The notes below the pieces were generated by a model. That model ran no database searches, was not told the DNA's origin, and saw nothing but the letters and a program-made list of their open reading frames with translations. The position numbers were made by a program, and so were the translations under genes. Positions 34,917 through 44,388 of a stretch of DNA of 64,000 nt are shown in pieces (within the stretch, counting starts at the first letter, position 1; each line of letters begins with the position of its first letter). The stretch comes from Burkholderiales bacterium (lineage in GTDB: Bacteria > Pseudomonadota > Gammaproteobacteria > Burkholderiales > Burkholderiaceae_B), in contig JAJTEM010000007.1 of the NCBI GenBank assembly GCA_021299735.1, positions 23,593 to 87,592 on the forward strand. The letters are read 5' to 3'.

Positions 34917-36293
34917 TTACCCCACATGCACATTGTGCACTTCACCAGCGGCATCTACGCGCCAGCTTTGAATTGCGTTGTTGTGGTAAATGCTTTTGTC
35001 ATCGCGTTTTTCGCGCAATGTTCTGTAGCTGGGCTGCACGTAACCTGTGCTGTCCACTGCCCTGCTTTGCAGCAGCACTTCGCTTTTGCCATCCCACACC
35101 CAAGGCAAGTTGAAACGGGTTAGCGATTTATCATGAACGGGGCCTTGCAATTTGGCTGTTTTCCAGCTTTTTCCGCCGTCGGTTGAAATATCGACCGCTG
35201 TAATTTTCCCTCTGCCACTCCAGGCCAGCCCCGTGATGTTGTAAAAACCGGGGCTGAGTAACTGTTGACCACCCGATGGCGTGGTGATCACAGATTTGCA
35301 TTCTTGTATGGAGGTGTACTGGCGGTGCGTGCCATCGGGCATTAAATCCACGTAATGAATGGCTTCGTCCTTGGTACCGTAAGGCTTGTCACCCACCTCA
35401 ATGCGGCGCAGGTACTTCACCCAACTTACACCTTGTACGCCGGGTACCACAAGGCGTAGCGGGTAGCCGTTTTCTGGGCGCAGCATTTCACCATTTTGGC
35501 CATATGCCAGCAACACCTCACCGCTTTCAACCAATTCCATGGGAATGGTGCGGGTCATGGATGAACCATCGGCACCTTCAGCCAGAATGAAGCGACCCTT
35601 TTTCAAATCAACGCCACAGTATTCAAGCACTTTAATCAAAGGCACGCCTGTGAATTCTGAACAACTCAACATGCCATGGGTGTACTGAACAGTGGGCACA
35701 GCCACGTTGGCCCATTCCATGCCTGAATTGGCACCGCATTCAATAAAGTGAACGCGGGAGACCGATTCCATGCGCATGAGTTCATCGACCGTAAACACCA
35801 TTTCTTTTTTTACCAAACCGTTGATCATCAAGCGGTGTTGGGTGGGGTCAATGTCCCACCAGCCTTGGTGGTGTCGCTCGAAGTGCAGGCCGGAAGGTGT
35901 GATAATTCCGAACAATCCCTGCAAAGGGCAAAAAGAAACAGAAGCGGCACCCACTCTGGTAAGGCCCGGAGACTCCCGGCGCTGAAGGTTCTTTTCGTAC
36001 TGCGAAGGCATGCCATAAGGCATGGTAGCCACTGGCTGGCCAAGGCCTTTGGTGTGTGCGGGTAAATTCAAAATGGCAGGGTCGCCCTGCGCGGCCTGTA
36101 CCAAACGTGGTGAAGTCATCAAGGTAGCTGCGGCGCTGCTGGCCACTGCAGCTGCAAATGCCTTTTTGAAAAACCCTCTGCGATCGGTATCGCTGGCGCG
36201 GTTCACAAAAGCAATGTCGCTGCGGCTAACAAAATTTTCCGGAGCGCGTTGAATTTGACCCAAAGGGGTGTCTGAGGAAATGTCGAATGACAC
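34917..36293 (-). CDS. soxC: Sulfur dehydrogenase molybdopterin subunit SoxC
   Basis: Molybdenum subunit of Sox(CD)2, of the sulfite-oxidase family. The 458-aa product has a Tat-type signal (DRRGFFKKAFAAAVAS) at about 38-53. The Mo-pterin domain has the cofactor Cys probably in HFIECGANSGMEW, and a C-terminal dimerisation domain follows (GLAWSGRGKITAVDISTDGG). The start is a GTG at 36293 with AGGAG 7 nt upstream. It is the first gene of soxCDYZAXB-W; the 119 bp upstream hold the likely promoter and two palindromes. Confidence 0.95.
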   Translation of the reverse strand: MSFDISSDTPLGQIQRAPENFVSRSDIAFVNRASDTDRRGFFKKAFAAAVASSAAATLMTSPRLVQAAQGDPAILNLPAHTKGLGQPVATMPYGMPSQYEKNLQRRESPGLTRVGAASVSFCPLQGLFGIITPSGLHFERHHQGWWDIDPTQHRLMINGLVKKEMVFTVDELMRMESVSRVHFIECGANSGMEWANVAVPTVQYTHGMLSCSEFTGVPLIKVLEYCGVDLKKGRFILAEGADGSSMTRTIPMELVESGEVLLAYGQNGEMLRPENGYPLRLVVPGVQGVSWVKYLRRIEVGDKPYGTKDEAIHYVDLMPDGTHRQYTSIQECKSVITTPSGGQQLLSPGFYNITGLAWSGRGKITAVDISTDGGKSWKTAKLQGPVHDKSLTRFNLPWVWDGKSEVLLQSRAVDSTGYVQPSYRTLREKRDDKSIYHNNAIQSWRVDAAGEVHNVHVG

Positions 36294-36346
36294 AAAAGTC
36301 TCCTAGGTGTAACCATTTGCCGCACATCGCCTAACACTCAGCGTGT

Positions 36347-36358
36347 ATATGCGCATAT
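36347..36358. promoter_or_regulatory. 12-bp palindrome upstream of the sox operon
   Basis: ATATGCGCATAT, a perfect palindrome, 53 bp upstream of the soxC start. AT-rich half-sites of this size are typical of ArsR-type regulators such as SoxR, which represses sox operons elsewhere. No soxR gene is in the window. Confidence 0.5.
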
Positions 36359-36370
36359 GCTCATAGTTGT

Positions 36371-36384
36371 AGAGCTTACGCTCT
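36371..36384. promoter_or_regulatory. Inverted repeat upstream of the sox operon
   Basis: AGAGC-TTAC-GCTCT, 12 bp beyond the other palindrome on the side away from soxC. It may be a second operator, or a short terminator of the small gene ending at 36413; no T-run supports the latter. Confidence 0.35.
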
Positions 36385-36412
36385 AACTTGAGTGTGTGCA
36401 AGCGGTTTGAAC

Positions 36413-36778
36413 CTAGGGTTTGTTCTGAGTCTTATGCCCGGCTTTTTGCTTCCGAAGGCTGTCGTGATCTATTTTGTAATCAGGTTTGGATATGCCCTGG
36501 CTTGTCGGGTCTGTAGGCAGTACATTGTGCACGGCCTGCGCACCCACCTTGGCCACAAGGCGCACTGTGTCGTAAGCGGAATGGGTTATCTTCTTCTCGA
36601 CCATGTGCACGGCCGATGAAATTGGGGCGATTGGGCGAATTTTCTTCAGCACTGAGAACGGAATGTCTGCAATACGGCGATGCACACCCTCAACCTGGCG
36701 TGTGCCCTGATCGAGCGTGGCGGATACCAAGTCAACGATGCCACGCAAATGCGGTTCAAGTGACTTTTTTCGGGACAT
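36413..36778 (-). CDS. Hypothetical protein, 121 aa
   Basis: A small basic protein that I do not recognise. It has a helical N-terminal part (LEPHLRGIVDLVSATLDQGTRQVEGVHRRIAD), a central VHMVEKKITHSAYDTVRLVAK and a polar Lys/His-rich tail. No signal or membrane helix is seen. The composition suggests a phasin-like or nucleoid-binding helical protein, but that is only a guess. It stands between sox and the divergent DUF1178 gene. Confidence 0.55.
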   Translation of the reverse strand: MSRKKSLEPHLRGIVDLVSATLDQGTRQVEGVHRRIADIPFSVLKKIRPIAPISSAVHMVEKKITHSAYDTVRLVAKVGAQAVHNVLPTDPTSQGISKPDYKIDHDSLRKQKAGHKTQNKP

Positions 36779-36894
36779 ACAAACCTCTCTGGGCCTTGGT
36801 TATTATTGAACGGATTTTAGAAGAGATTCAATTTCAGCGGTAGACAAACCATTCCACTGTAAAATACCCAAATTCAGAAATAGATTCAAATAAA

Positions 36895-37374
36895 GTGGCA
36901 ATCATCATTTACGACCTGGAGTGTGAATACTCCCATCGCTTCGAAGGCTGGTTTCGTTCAAACGACGATTTCGATGATCAACGCGAACGAAAACTGCTTA
37001 CTTGCCCTGAGTGTGGCACATCGGCGATACGCAAGGTACCCTCTCGCATCAATATCGGTAGCAAGGCTACAACTCAGCCTGCACAGGCTGAGCCAAAAGT
37101 TGCCGAACCCCAGCCTGCAATTGCGAACAGGGCGAATTCTGTGGACGTGGCCACCGCATTTGTCATGGCCAGGCAGGCCATTCAAGCCCTGATCAACCAT
37201 TCGGAAGATGTGGGTGACCGGTTTGCCGAAGAGGCAAGAAAAATTCACTACGAAGAAGCGCCCGTTCGCGCCATTCGGGGCCAAGCCAGCCCGGAAGAAT
37301 TTGAGGAGCTGCGCGATGAAGGCATTGAAATTATTGCCTTGCCCATTCTGCCAAGCGAGGAAGAGCTGAACTAA
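36895..37374 (+). CDS. DUF1178 family protein
   Basis: A 159-aa protein of unknown function found widely in alpha- and betaproteobacteria. The start IIYDLECEYSHRFEGWFRS is the family signature. CPECGT (about 40-45), with an earlier Cys-x4-His (CEYSHRF), looks like a small zinc site. The C-terminal half is acidic and helical. The start codon is GTG at 36895. It is convergent with the VIT-family gene, 21 bp apart. Confidence 0.88.
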   Translation: MAIIIYDLECEYSHRFEGWFRSNDDFDDQRERKLLTCPECGTSAIRKVPSRINIGSKATTQPAQAEPKVAEPQPAIANRANSVDVATAFVMARQAIQALINHSEDVGDRFAEEARKIHYEEAPVRAIRGQASPEEFEELRDEGIEIIALPILPSEEELN

Positions 37375-37395
37375 GGCAATTGATCAATGCCGGTC

Positions 37396-38115
37396 TCAGT
37401 GAATGTTCACCCCCAGCACTGCGCCCACTGCTGCGCTGAGTACCATTGAGACTGACCCCCAAATTGCCACGCGAAAACCCGCACGCATCACCGGTGCATT
37501 CGATACCTTCGCTGCAAGTGCCCCGGTAGAAAACAGCGTAACAACACTGCTAGCTGCAAGCAGCCACACCGTGTTTGCAATCGGAATGCTTTGAAAATTC
37601 GCCAGAATAAGCACCAACAAGGGCACTACGCCACCGGCTGTAAAAGTAAAAGCCGAAGCCAACGCGGCTTGCATGGGTTTTGCGGTGCTGTGCGGTGTAA
37701 TTCCCAGTTCATCGTGCGCATGCGCGGCCAAAGCATCATGCTTGGTTAAGGCCACAGCCACTTCATGGGCCAATTGTTCGGGCAGGCCACGTTTTTCATA
37801 GAGGGTTTGAAGTTCGAGCAATTCCTGCTTCGGGTTGTTCTTGATGTGCCGTTGCTCCAACGCAAGCTCGGCCTCTTCTGCGTCGGCTTGCGATTTCACT
37901 GACACCCACTCACCAGCTGCCATGGAAGCAGCGCCTGCCACCAAGCCTGCCACACCAGCCGACAAGATAACCGGGTAAGCTGCCCCACTGCTGGCCATGC
38001 CCACCAACAAGCTAGCAATTGAAATAATGCCGTCGTTCGCACCAAGGGTTGCCGCGCGCAACCAGGCAATTCGATGGGCAATGTGCTCGTGGTTATAAAC
38101 AGGGGTTGGGTTCAT
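37396..38115 (-). CDS. VIT1/CCC1-family metal transporter
   Basis: A 239-aa membrane protein of the VIT family (iron or manganese transport). The first helix starts AWLRAATLGANDGIISIASLLVGMAS, the family hallmark with its Asn-Asp in the helix. It has about five helices and a charged cytoplasmic loop (about 75-140, with ELALEQRHIKNNP) that binds metal in plant VIT1. Direction of transport is not clear. The ATG overlaps the gloA stop as ATGA, so it is translated after gloA. It ends the long minus-strand run from cyoA. Confidence 0.88.
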   Translation of the reverse strand: MNPTPVYNHEHIAHRIAWLRAATLGANDGIISIASLLVGMASSGAAYPVILSAGVAGLVAGAASMAAGEWVSVKSQADAEEAELALEQRHIKNNPKQELLELQTLYEKRGLPEQLAHEVAVALTKHDALAAHAHDELGITPHSTAKPMQAALASAFTFTAGGVVPLLVLILANFQSIPIANTVWLLAASSVVTLFSTGALAAKVSNAPVMRAGFRVAIWGSVSMVLSAAVGAVLGVNIH

Positions 38116-38609
38116 TTGCCAAGCCCTGCCAGCAAGTTGGGTTGAACAATCTCGATCCAGTAGCCGTCGGGATCTTTTACAAAGGCCACGTTTTTCATTT
38201 TCCCCTGCTCCGGCCGCTTCACATAATCCAGTTTGTTTTCATCAAACCAGGCCACTGCCTTGTTCAGATCGGGCACTGCAAAGCAAATGTGACCGAAGCC
38301 TTGGGGCTGGGCATTGCCATCGTGATATTTAAAACCTGCATCGTTCTCAGTTCCCCAGTTGTGGGTCAATTCCAATACACCGCGCTGGGAGAATGTCCAC
38401 TGGGTGCGCTCACCTTCGTCTGATGGCGGTGTTTCGCCCTTGCCAAGCTTGGCGAGAAAATACAGTGAGAACGACATTTCCGGGAAATCCAGTTTGCGCA
38501 GCAGGGTCATTCCAAAAACTTTTTCATAAAAACCCAGAGACACGGCTGGGTCTTTGATTCGTAGCATGGTGTGGTTGAACACAAATCCGTCGTGTGCTTG
38601 TTCGCTCAT
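38112..38609 (-). CDS. gloA: Lactoylglutathione lyase (glyoxalase I)
   Basis: GloA turns the methylglyoxal-glutathione adduct into S-lactoylglutathione. The 165-aa product has the metal ligands in the expected order: His in FNHTMLRIKDP, Glu in GVLELTHNWG, His in GFGHICFAV and Glu in GYWIEIVQP. The segment SLGFYEKVFGMTLLRKLDFPEM is typical. The ATG at 38609 gives the normal length, although the frame is open to 38903 within regA. The longer inserts place it with the eukaryote-like glyoxalase I group. Confidence 0.95.
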   Translation of the reverse strand: MSEQAHDGFVFNHTMLRIKDPAVSLGFYEKVFGMTLLRKLDFPEMSFSLYFLAKLGKGETPPSDEGERTQWTFSQRGVLELTHNWGTENDAGFKYHDGNAQPQGFGHICFAVPDLNKAVAWFDENKLDYVKRPEQGKMKNVAFVKDPDGYWIEIVQPNLLAGLGK

Positions 38610-38622
38610 GGCTTTTGTCCTT

Positions 38623-39171
38623 TTATTTAACGCGACGCTTTTCAAGCTTGCGGGCCAATGTTCGGCGGTGCATACCCAACCTGCGTGCGGTTTCTGAAAT
38701 ATTGAAATCGGTTTCCACCAACACCTCGTGAATACGTTCCCACTCCAGGTTTTTGATGGAGGTGGCTCTGTTGGTGAGCTCCACGGGTTCACTGCCGGCA
38801 ACATGACCAAATGCCGCTTCAATGTCGTCAGTATTCGACGGTTTGGCCAAATACTGACAGGCCCCCAGTTTAATTGCCTCAACTGCCGTGTTAATGCTGG
38901 CAAAGCCGGTTAACACCACAATCAGCATGGCTGGATTGTGCGCATGTAAGGCCTGAACACAATTCAGCCCCGATGAATTGCCACTGAGCTTTAAATCGAC
39001 CACGGCATGGGTTGGCATGCGCTTCGAAAGCACAGCCTCCATTTCTTCCTGACTACTGGCGTGAACCACTTTGTAATCGCGCCTCTCAAAAGAACGTTTG
39101 AGTACGCGGGCAAATGCCTCGTCGTCTTCAACCAGCAACAAAAGCCTTTCAGTACTGCTAACTTGGCTCAT
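38623..39171 (-). CDS. regA: Redox response regulator RegA/PrrA/ActR
   Basis: A 182-aa response regulator. The receiver domain has the acidic pair in LLLVEDDEAFARVL and the phospho-acceptor in AVVDLKLSGNSSG (about residue 59), with a Lys in YLAKPSNTDD. The C-terminal Fis-type HTH NISETARRLGMHRRTLARKLEKR (about 157-179) is nearly invariant in this family. It controls respiratory and energy genes in answer to the quinone pool. Its start overlaps the regB stop (ATGA). Confidence 0.94.
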   Translation of the reverse strand: MSQVSSTERLLLLVEDDEAFARVLKRSFERRDYKVVHASSQEEMEAVLSKRMPTHAVVDLKLSGNSSGLNCVQALHAHNPAMLIVVLTGFASINTAVEAIKLGACQYLAKPSNTDDIEAAFGHVAGSEPVELTNRATSIKNLEWERIHEVLVETDFNISETARRLGMHRRTLARKLEKRRVK

Positions 39172-40505
39172 TGTAATTGGCTATCCTGCAAAATCATGGC
39201 GTTCAACGGCAGTGATATAGCCACTTCGGCCCCACCCTGTTCGCGATTGTTCACCAAAAGTTTGCCACCCAGTGTACGCGCCACATTCATGACCAAAAAT
39301 AAACCAAGCCCGCCGCCAGGGCGGCCTTTGCTTGAATTGTAGGGTGTACCCAATTGTTCAAGAATGTCAGCCCTGAAACCAGGACCTTGATCCGAAACAG
39401 TCAGCAATAAATGGTCCTGGTTTTTAGACACGTCAAATCGCAACCAGTTCGGAGAAACCTCAAGGGCATTGTCCAACACGTTAAACACCATTTGCTTCAC
39501 GGTGGAATCAAAAGCAACTGTGTACTCTTCCGCAATCGTGTTGTTGTACTCGAAATGCTGGACTGGACGGCTACTTTCCCATTCTTCCACCAAACCCTCA
39601 AAAAACTCATTCAAGCTGGTTCTTGAGGAGGACTCCCCACGGGTTTCGCCCGCAGACAACAAAATACCGCTGACAATACTTTTACAGCGAAGCAGTTGCC
39701 CTTCAATTTCCTCGATTTCTTCCAGCATGGCCGGGTCACTTGAAAACTGGGGCATGCGCTTCCAGTCGCTTAACACCACAGACATAGTGGCCAATGGGGT
39801 ACCCAATTCATGCGCTGCACCGCTGGCCAACAGGCCCATGCGCACAATGTGCTCTTCCTCTGCGGCGCGCTGGCGCAAGGCAGCCAAAGTGGCATCGCCA
39901 GCCCGCAGGTTGCGCCCGATTCGCGTAATAAAAAAAACCAGCAAGGCGGCGTTTAGCGCAAAGCAGATGACCAGGCCCGTGGCATACACGTCGGCCAGCT
40001 TGTAGGCACTGCTGGGAGACCACACCAGTGGCTTGTTGAATATGGCCAAAAAAGCAAGGCACAGGGTGGTAATGGCCACCACCAACCAGGTTGATTCAGC
40101 GCGCAACAGCACCGCACTTAAAATAACCTGCAGCAGAAACAGAAACACAAAGGGATTGTTAATGCCACCGGTGAAATAAAGCTGAGCTGTAAGGCTGGCG
40201 ATGTCTACCAGCATGGCCAAAAACAATTCGCGGTTACTCACCACACGTTCTTCATGCCAGCGCAAGTGGCTGCCAATGTTAAAGGCGATCAGGCAAACCA
40301 TCACAGCCAGCATGTTAAACATAGGGAGCTTGATATCAAAGCCCCAGGTGGCCACCAATATGGTGGCTATTTGCCCCCCCACCGCCAGCCAGCGAAGGTG
40401 AATCAAATGCAGCATGTTTTTGTGGCCGGTTTCATTCAGCACGTTTGTTTCATCAAACGCACTGGCACCTTGCCGAATGGAAACAATGTCGGAATTAATG
40501 GCCAT
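39168..40505 (-). CDS. regB: Redox sensor histidine kinase RegB/PrrB
   Basis: A 445-aa membrane kinase with six helices (about 40-205). The quinone-sensing loop GGINNPF (between helices 3 and 4, pattern GGxxNPF) is diagnostic of RegB. The phospho-acceptor box is GAAHELGTPLATMSVV. A Cys in QLLRCKSIVSGIL sits where the redox-active cysteine of RegB lies. The ATPase domain has DNALEVSP, DQGPGF and GGLGLFL. I chose the ATG at 40505; the frame is open to 40538. It follows surf1 by 54 bp, so the sensor that responds to quinone redox state is in line with the oxidase that uses quinol. Confidence 0.94.
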   Translation of the reverse strand: MAINSDIVSIRQGASAFDETNVLNETGHKNMLHLIHLRWLAVGGQIATILVATWGFDIKLPMFNMLAVMVCLIAFNIGSHLRWHEERVVSNRELFLAMLVDIASLTAQLYFTGGINNPFVFLFLLQVILSAVLLRAESTWLVVAITTLCLAFLAIFNKPLVWSPSSAYKLADVYATGLVICFALNAALLVFFITRIGRNLRAGDATLAALRQRAAEEEHIVRMGLLASGAAHELGTPLATMSVVLSDWKRMPQFSSDPAMLEEIEEIEGQLLRCKSIVSGILLSAGETRGESSSRTSLNEFFEGLVEEWESSRPVQHFEYNNTIAEEYTVAFDSTVKQMVFNVLDNALEVSPNWLRFDVSKNQDHLLLTVSDQGPGFRADILEQLGTPYNSSKGRPGGGLGLFLVMNVARTLGGKLLVNNREQGGAEVAISLPLNAMILQDSQLQ

Positions 40506-40559
40506 TGAAATACGAATCCTGCTGCAAAACCTGAACAAGCGGGCTTGGGCTTGTACGAT

Positions 40560-41315
40560 TTACTTTCGATTCAGCCAAATAGTGACACCCGCCACCATCA
40601 AGGCCAAAGCATACCAAGTGAAGGCATACACCAAGTGGCTGTTGTGAAACTTGATCACGGTTAATCCATCGACCGGATAAGTTTTTGGGGTAAACCCGGT
40701 GATTTCTTCACCCAGGTTACGCGGAATGCCCGCATCAATGAAATAAGGCGCAGCATTTTGCAGCCTGTGATGCTTTGAAAGCGCGTCAATGTCACGTGAG
40801 TACCAGCGATTGCCGGCCGGGTCGTTTTTTCTCAAAAATGCACCGCCAGCCTCGCTAATCCGCAGCAGGCCACGCACTTCAAACGGGCCATGGGTATTCT
40901 CAACAGTCATGGGATCGGCTTCATTGGTGGGAATGTAACCGCGATTAATCCACACCATTTCCCCACCCGCCTGGCGCAACGGCGTGAGCAACCAGTGCCC
41001 TGCTCCTAACACTGTGGTGGCCTGCACACGGGTGGTGTACTGGGGTAGGAATTCACCCTGCACCTTCACATTCAGGTATTCATGGGCATCGCGCGATATG
41101 TTGGGCCACTCGGAGGCCCCTGGCGCATTAACCGGTGGCGCATCCACGCGGCTTTCCACCCGGTCAATCAAATCAAGTTTGTAATCAAGCCGGTACACCT
41201 GCCAGGTGCCGAGTGCAAAAAACACGCTGAACAAAAAGGCCGCCAGGGCATAGCCCAGCAGCCTTTTGATTGGACTGGGTGCACGGGCTGAATGGGGTTT
41301 TGAAACATCATTCAT
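40560..41315 (-). CDS. SURF1-family oxidase assembly protein
   Basis: A 251-aa protein with two membrane helices (about 20-40 and 222-244) around a periplasmic domain, the SURF1/Shy1 layout. The first helix is followed by FFALGTWQVYRLDYKLDLIDRVE (pattern GxWQxxRxxxK). SURF1 helps place haem a into subunit I of terminal oxidases. It stands where cyoE is often found after cyoD and is 16 bp downstream of cyoD, so it probably serves this quinol oxidase (a SURF1q-like role). Confidence 0.92.
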   Translation of the reverse strand: MNDVSKPHSARAPSPIKRLLGYALAAFLFSVFFALGTWQVYRLDYKLDLIDRVESRVDAPPVNAPGASEWPNISRDAHEYLNVKVQGEFLPQYTTRVQATTVLGAGHWLLTPLRQAGGEMVWINRGYIPTNEADPMTVENTHGPFEVRGLLRISEAGGAFLRKNDPAGNRWYSRDIDALSKHHRLQNAAPYFIDAGIPRNLGEEITGFTPKTYPVDGLTVIKFHNSHLVYAFTWYALALMVAGVTIWLNRK

Positions 41316-41331
41316 TGTGCACCACGCTCCT

Positions 41332-41733
41332 TTACTTCAGTTGTTGAATCGACTCTATGGCCTCGTGGTTCATGCTCGGCATCATGTTCTTGTTCAAGTG
41401 GTGCATCACCCAAATAGATCCCACCAAAGTGATCACCACAATAATCAGGGTAAACATTAACCCCAGCATATTCCAGCCACCTTCCGATTTGCTGTTCATG
41501 TGCAGGAAGTAAACCATGTGCACCACCATTTGAACAGCACCCAAGGCCAGAATGACCAGCGCTGTGGTGGTTGAGCTTTGAATAACACCACCCATCACCA
41601 GGGCAAAGGGGATTACCGTGAGGATAACCGCCAATACAAAGCCGATGGCGTAATCACACATACTCACGTGGATTTCATCTTCATCATCGTGGTGATCGTG
41701 ATGGTCGTTGTTGTTATGTGAATTTGCGCTCAT
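41332..41733 (-). CDS. cyoD: Quinol oxidase subunit IV
   Basis: A 133-aa protein with a His/Asp-rich N-terminus (NNNDHHDHHDDEDE) and three membrane helices. The segment AVQMVVHMVYFLHMNSKSEGGWN is typical of CyoD. The subunit is thought to stabilise CuB binding during assembly. The ATG at 41733 overlaps the cyoC stop (ATGA). The His-rich tail is longer than in E. coli and might bind metal. Confidence 0.94.
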   Translation of the reverse strand: MSANSHNNNDHHDHHDDEDEIHVSMCDYAIGFVLAVILTVIPFALVMGGVIQSSTTTALVILALGAVQMVVHMVYFLHMNSKSEGGWNMLGLMFTLIIVVITLVGSIWVMHHLNKNMMPSMNHEAIESIQQLK

Positions 41734-42392
41734 GGCAATACTCCCATCAAATAAACGAAGGTAAACACGCCGATCCAGATCACGTCGAGGAAGTGCCAGA
41801 ACATGGAAAGGCACATGACGCGGCGGCGATTTTCAACAATAAGGCCGTGCTTTTTCAACTGGAACAACAACACCACCAACCAGATGATGCCGAAGAACAC
41901 GTGCAAACCGTGGGTACCCACCAGTGCAAAGAAAGCAGTCAAGAAGCCACTGCTTTGTGGCGTGGCGCCAATGTGTATAAAGTGCCAAAACTCATAAAGT
42001 TCAACCGCCAAGAAAGCCAGGCCCAGCACCCCGGTAATTGCCAGCCACTGAATGGTTTTATTCAAGTTGCGGTTTTGCATGCCCACCATGGCAACGCCAT
42101 AGGTGATTGAACTGACCAACAGAAATGCTGTGTTCAAAGCCACCAGGTTCAAGTCAAAAATTTCCGCACCGGTGGGGCCACCAGCGTAGTTGCGACCAAT
42201 CACTGCGTAGGTTGCAAACAGACAAGCGAAGATAAGGCAATCGCTCATCAGGTAAATCCAGAAACCCAGCAAGGAACCATTTTTCGGATGGTGGTCTTTC
42301 ACGTAGTAACGTGCGCTTGGGTCTGCGGAGGTATTGGCGGCGGGTGCATTCATGGCTGCACCCATGCCTGGGTTCATCACTAAATCAGACAT
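41730..42392 (-). CDS. cyoC: Quinol oxidase subunit III
   Basis: A 220-aa membrane protein with five helices, of the haem-copper oxidase subunit III family. Typical segments are [22 protein letters not shown] and [16 protein letters not shown]. The ATG at 42392 starts 8 bp inside the end of cyoB. It is the third gene of cyoABCD. Confidence 0.95.
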   Translation of the reverse strand: MSDLVMNPGMGAAMNAPAANTSADPSARYYVKDHHPKNGSLLGFWIYLMSDCLIFACLFATYAVIGRNYAGGPTGAEIFDLNLVALNTAFLLVSSITYGVAMVGMQNRNLNKTIQWLAITGVLGLAFLAVELYEFWHFIHIGATPQSSGFLTAFFALVGTHGLHVFFGIIWLVVLLFQLKKHGLIVENRRRVMCLSMFWHFLDVIWIGVFTFVYLMGVLP

Positions 42393-44388
42393 GAGCTTGC
42401 TCCAGTTTCGTGCGCGCATCTTCGGTGCGGGCCACTTCGTCGGCCTTGATGTAGAAGTCGCGTTTGTAATTGAATGTGTGGGCGATGACTGCCACCACCA
42501 GAGCAACGCTTGCGCCGGCAGCCAGCCACCAAATGTGCCACACCAGGGCAAAACCGATCACTGCGCTGATTGCAGAAATAATGAAACCAGCAGCTGTGTT
42601 CTTGGGCATGTGAATGTCTACAAAACCACTTGTGGGGCGCTTGTAGCCGTTCTTTTTCATGTCAGCCCAAGCATCGGTGTCATAGACAACCGGTGTGAAG
42701 GCAAAGTTGTACTCTGCGGGTGGGCTTGAAGTAGCCCATTCCAGCGTACGGCCACCCCAGGGGTCACCGGTGGTGTCGCGCAATTTGGCGCGATCACGGT
42801 AGGTGGCGTAGAACTGCATGATCATCGCGGCAATACCCACGGCGATCATGGCCGCACCCAGCGCTGCAATCTGGAACCAGATTTGCAGTGAAGGATCTTC
42901 AAACTGGCTCATGCGGCGTGTTACCCCCATCAAGCCCAGTACATACAGCGGCATGAAGGCGAAGTAGAAGCCGATAACCCAGAACCAGAAAGACACCTTG
43001 CCCCAGAATTCATTGAGCTTCACGCCCAGCGCTTTGGGCGCCCAGAAGTTGATGGCTGCGAACAGGCCAAACAACACACCACCAATAATCACGTTGTGGA
43101 AGTGAGCAATCAGGAACAGGCTGTTGTGCAACACGAAGTCAGCGGGTGGTACAGCCAGCAACACACCTGTCATGCCGCCAATCACGAAAGTGATCATGAA
43201 GGCAATGGTCCACATCATAGGCAATTCAAAACTGATTTTGCCTTTGTACATGGTGAACAGCCAGTTGAAAATTTTCGCACCCGTGGGGATAGAAATAATC
43301 ATCGTGGTAATACCAAAGAAGGCATTCACACTGGCCCCGCTACCCATGGTAAAGAAGTGGTGCAGCCAAACAAGATAGGAAAGGATGGTAATTACAACCG
43401 TGGCGTAAACCATGGAGCTATAACCAAAAAGGCGCTTGCGGCTGAACGTGGAAACTACTTCAGAGAACACACCGAACAGCGGCAGAATAAGGATATAAAC
43501 CTCGGGGTGGCCCCAAATCCAGATCAGGTTCACATACATCATGGAGTTGCCGCCAAGATCGTTCGTGAAAAAGTTGGTGCCCAGATAACGGTCCATGGTC
43601 AACATGCCCAACACAGCAGTAAGCACTGGGAATGCAGCCACAATCAACACGTTGGCGCACAAGGAAGTCCAGGTGAAAATTGGCATTTTCATCAGACTCA
43701 TGCCTGGGGCGCGCATTTTCACAATGGTTACGATCAGGTTCACACCCGAAAGCAATGTACCCACCCCTGCTATTTGCAAGGCCCAAATGTAATAATCAAC
43801 CCCGACATATGGGCTTTGATGAATGCCCGACAACGGTGGGTAAGCCAGCCAGCCGGTCATGGCAAATTCACCGACAAACAGGGACGCCATAATGAGGGCG
43901 GCACCCATGGCTGTCATCCAGAAGCTAAAATTGTTCAGGAATGGAAACGCCACATCGCGTGCGCCAATTTGTAGCGGGATAAGGTAGTTCATTAACCCGG
44001 TAATCAAAGGCATGGCCACAAAGAAAATCATGATCACGCCGTGGGCTGTGAAAATTTGATCGTAGTGGTGTGGCGGCAAGAAGCCTTCACTGCCGTTGAA
44101 GGCAATGGCCTGTTGCGCACGCATCATGATCGCATCGGCAAAGCCGCGCATCATCATGACCAAGCCCAGGATCATGTACATAATGCCAATCTTCTTGTGG
44201 TCAATGCTGGTGAACCAGTCATGCCACAAAGTACCCCACAGGCGATTCTTGTGAATCAGAGCCAGAAGAATAATCCCGAGTGTCGCGGCCACGGCCAGCG
44301 TACCCATGATGATTGGGTCGTAGTACGGAATCGCGTTGAGTGTTAGCCGCCCGAATATCGGGCTTGTTTCAATTGGATACTGAGTCAT
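42385..44388 (-). CDS. cyoB: Quinol oxidase subunit I
   Basis: Catalytic, proton-pumping subunit of a cytochrome bo3-type oxidase. The 667-aa product has about 15 helices. The high-spin haem and CuB ligands are in [12 protein letters not shown] and [11 protein letters not shown], and the low-spin haem His pair includes [11 protein letters not shown] and HFHNVIIGG. The N-terminal helix and quinone-site segment ([15 protein letters not shown]) match CyoB. It overlaps both cyoA (20 bp) and cyoC (8 bp). Confidence 0.97.
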   Translation of the reverse strand: MTQYPIETSPIFGRLTLNAIPYYDPIIMGTLAVAATLGIILLALIHKNRLWGTLWHDWFTSIDHKKIGIMYMILGLVMMMRGFADAIMMRAQQAIAFNGSEGFLPPHHYDQIFTAHGVIMIFFVAMPLITGLMNYLIPLQIGARDVAFPFLNNFSFWMTAMGAALIMASLFVGEFAMTGWLAYPPLSGIHQSPYVGVDYYIWALQIAGVGTLLSGVNLIVTIVKMRAPGMSLMKMPIFTWTSLCANVLIVAAFPVLTAVLGMLTMDRYLGTNFFTNDLGGNSMMYVNLIWIWGHPEVYILILPLFGVFSEVVSTFSRKRLFGYSSMVYATVVITILSYLVWLHHFFTMGSGASVNAFFGITTMIISIPTGAKIFNWLFTMYKGKISFELPMMWTIAFMITFVIGGMTGVLLAVPPADFVLHNSLFLIAHFHNVIIGGVLFGLFAAINFWAPKALGVKLNEFWGKVSFWFWVIGFYFAFMPLYVLGLMGVTRRMSQFEDPSLQIWFQIAALGAAMIAVGIAAMIMQFYATYRDRAKLRDTTGDPWGGRTLEWATSSPPAEYNFAFTPVVYDTDAWADMKKNGYKRPTSGFVDIHMPKNTAAGFIISAISAVIGFALVWHIWWLAAGASVALVVAVIAHTFNYKRDFYIKADEVARTEDARTKLEQAHV

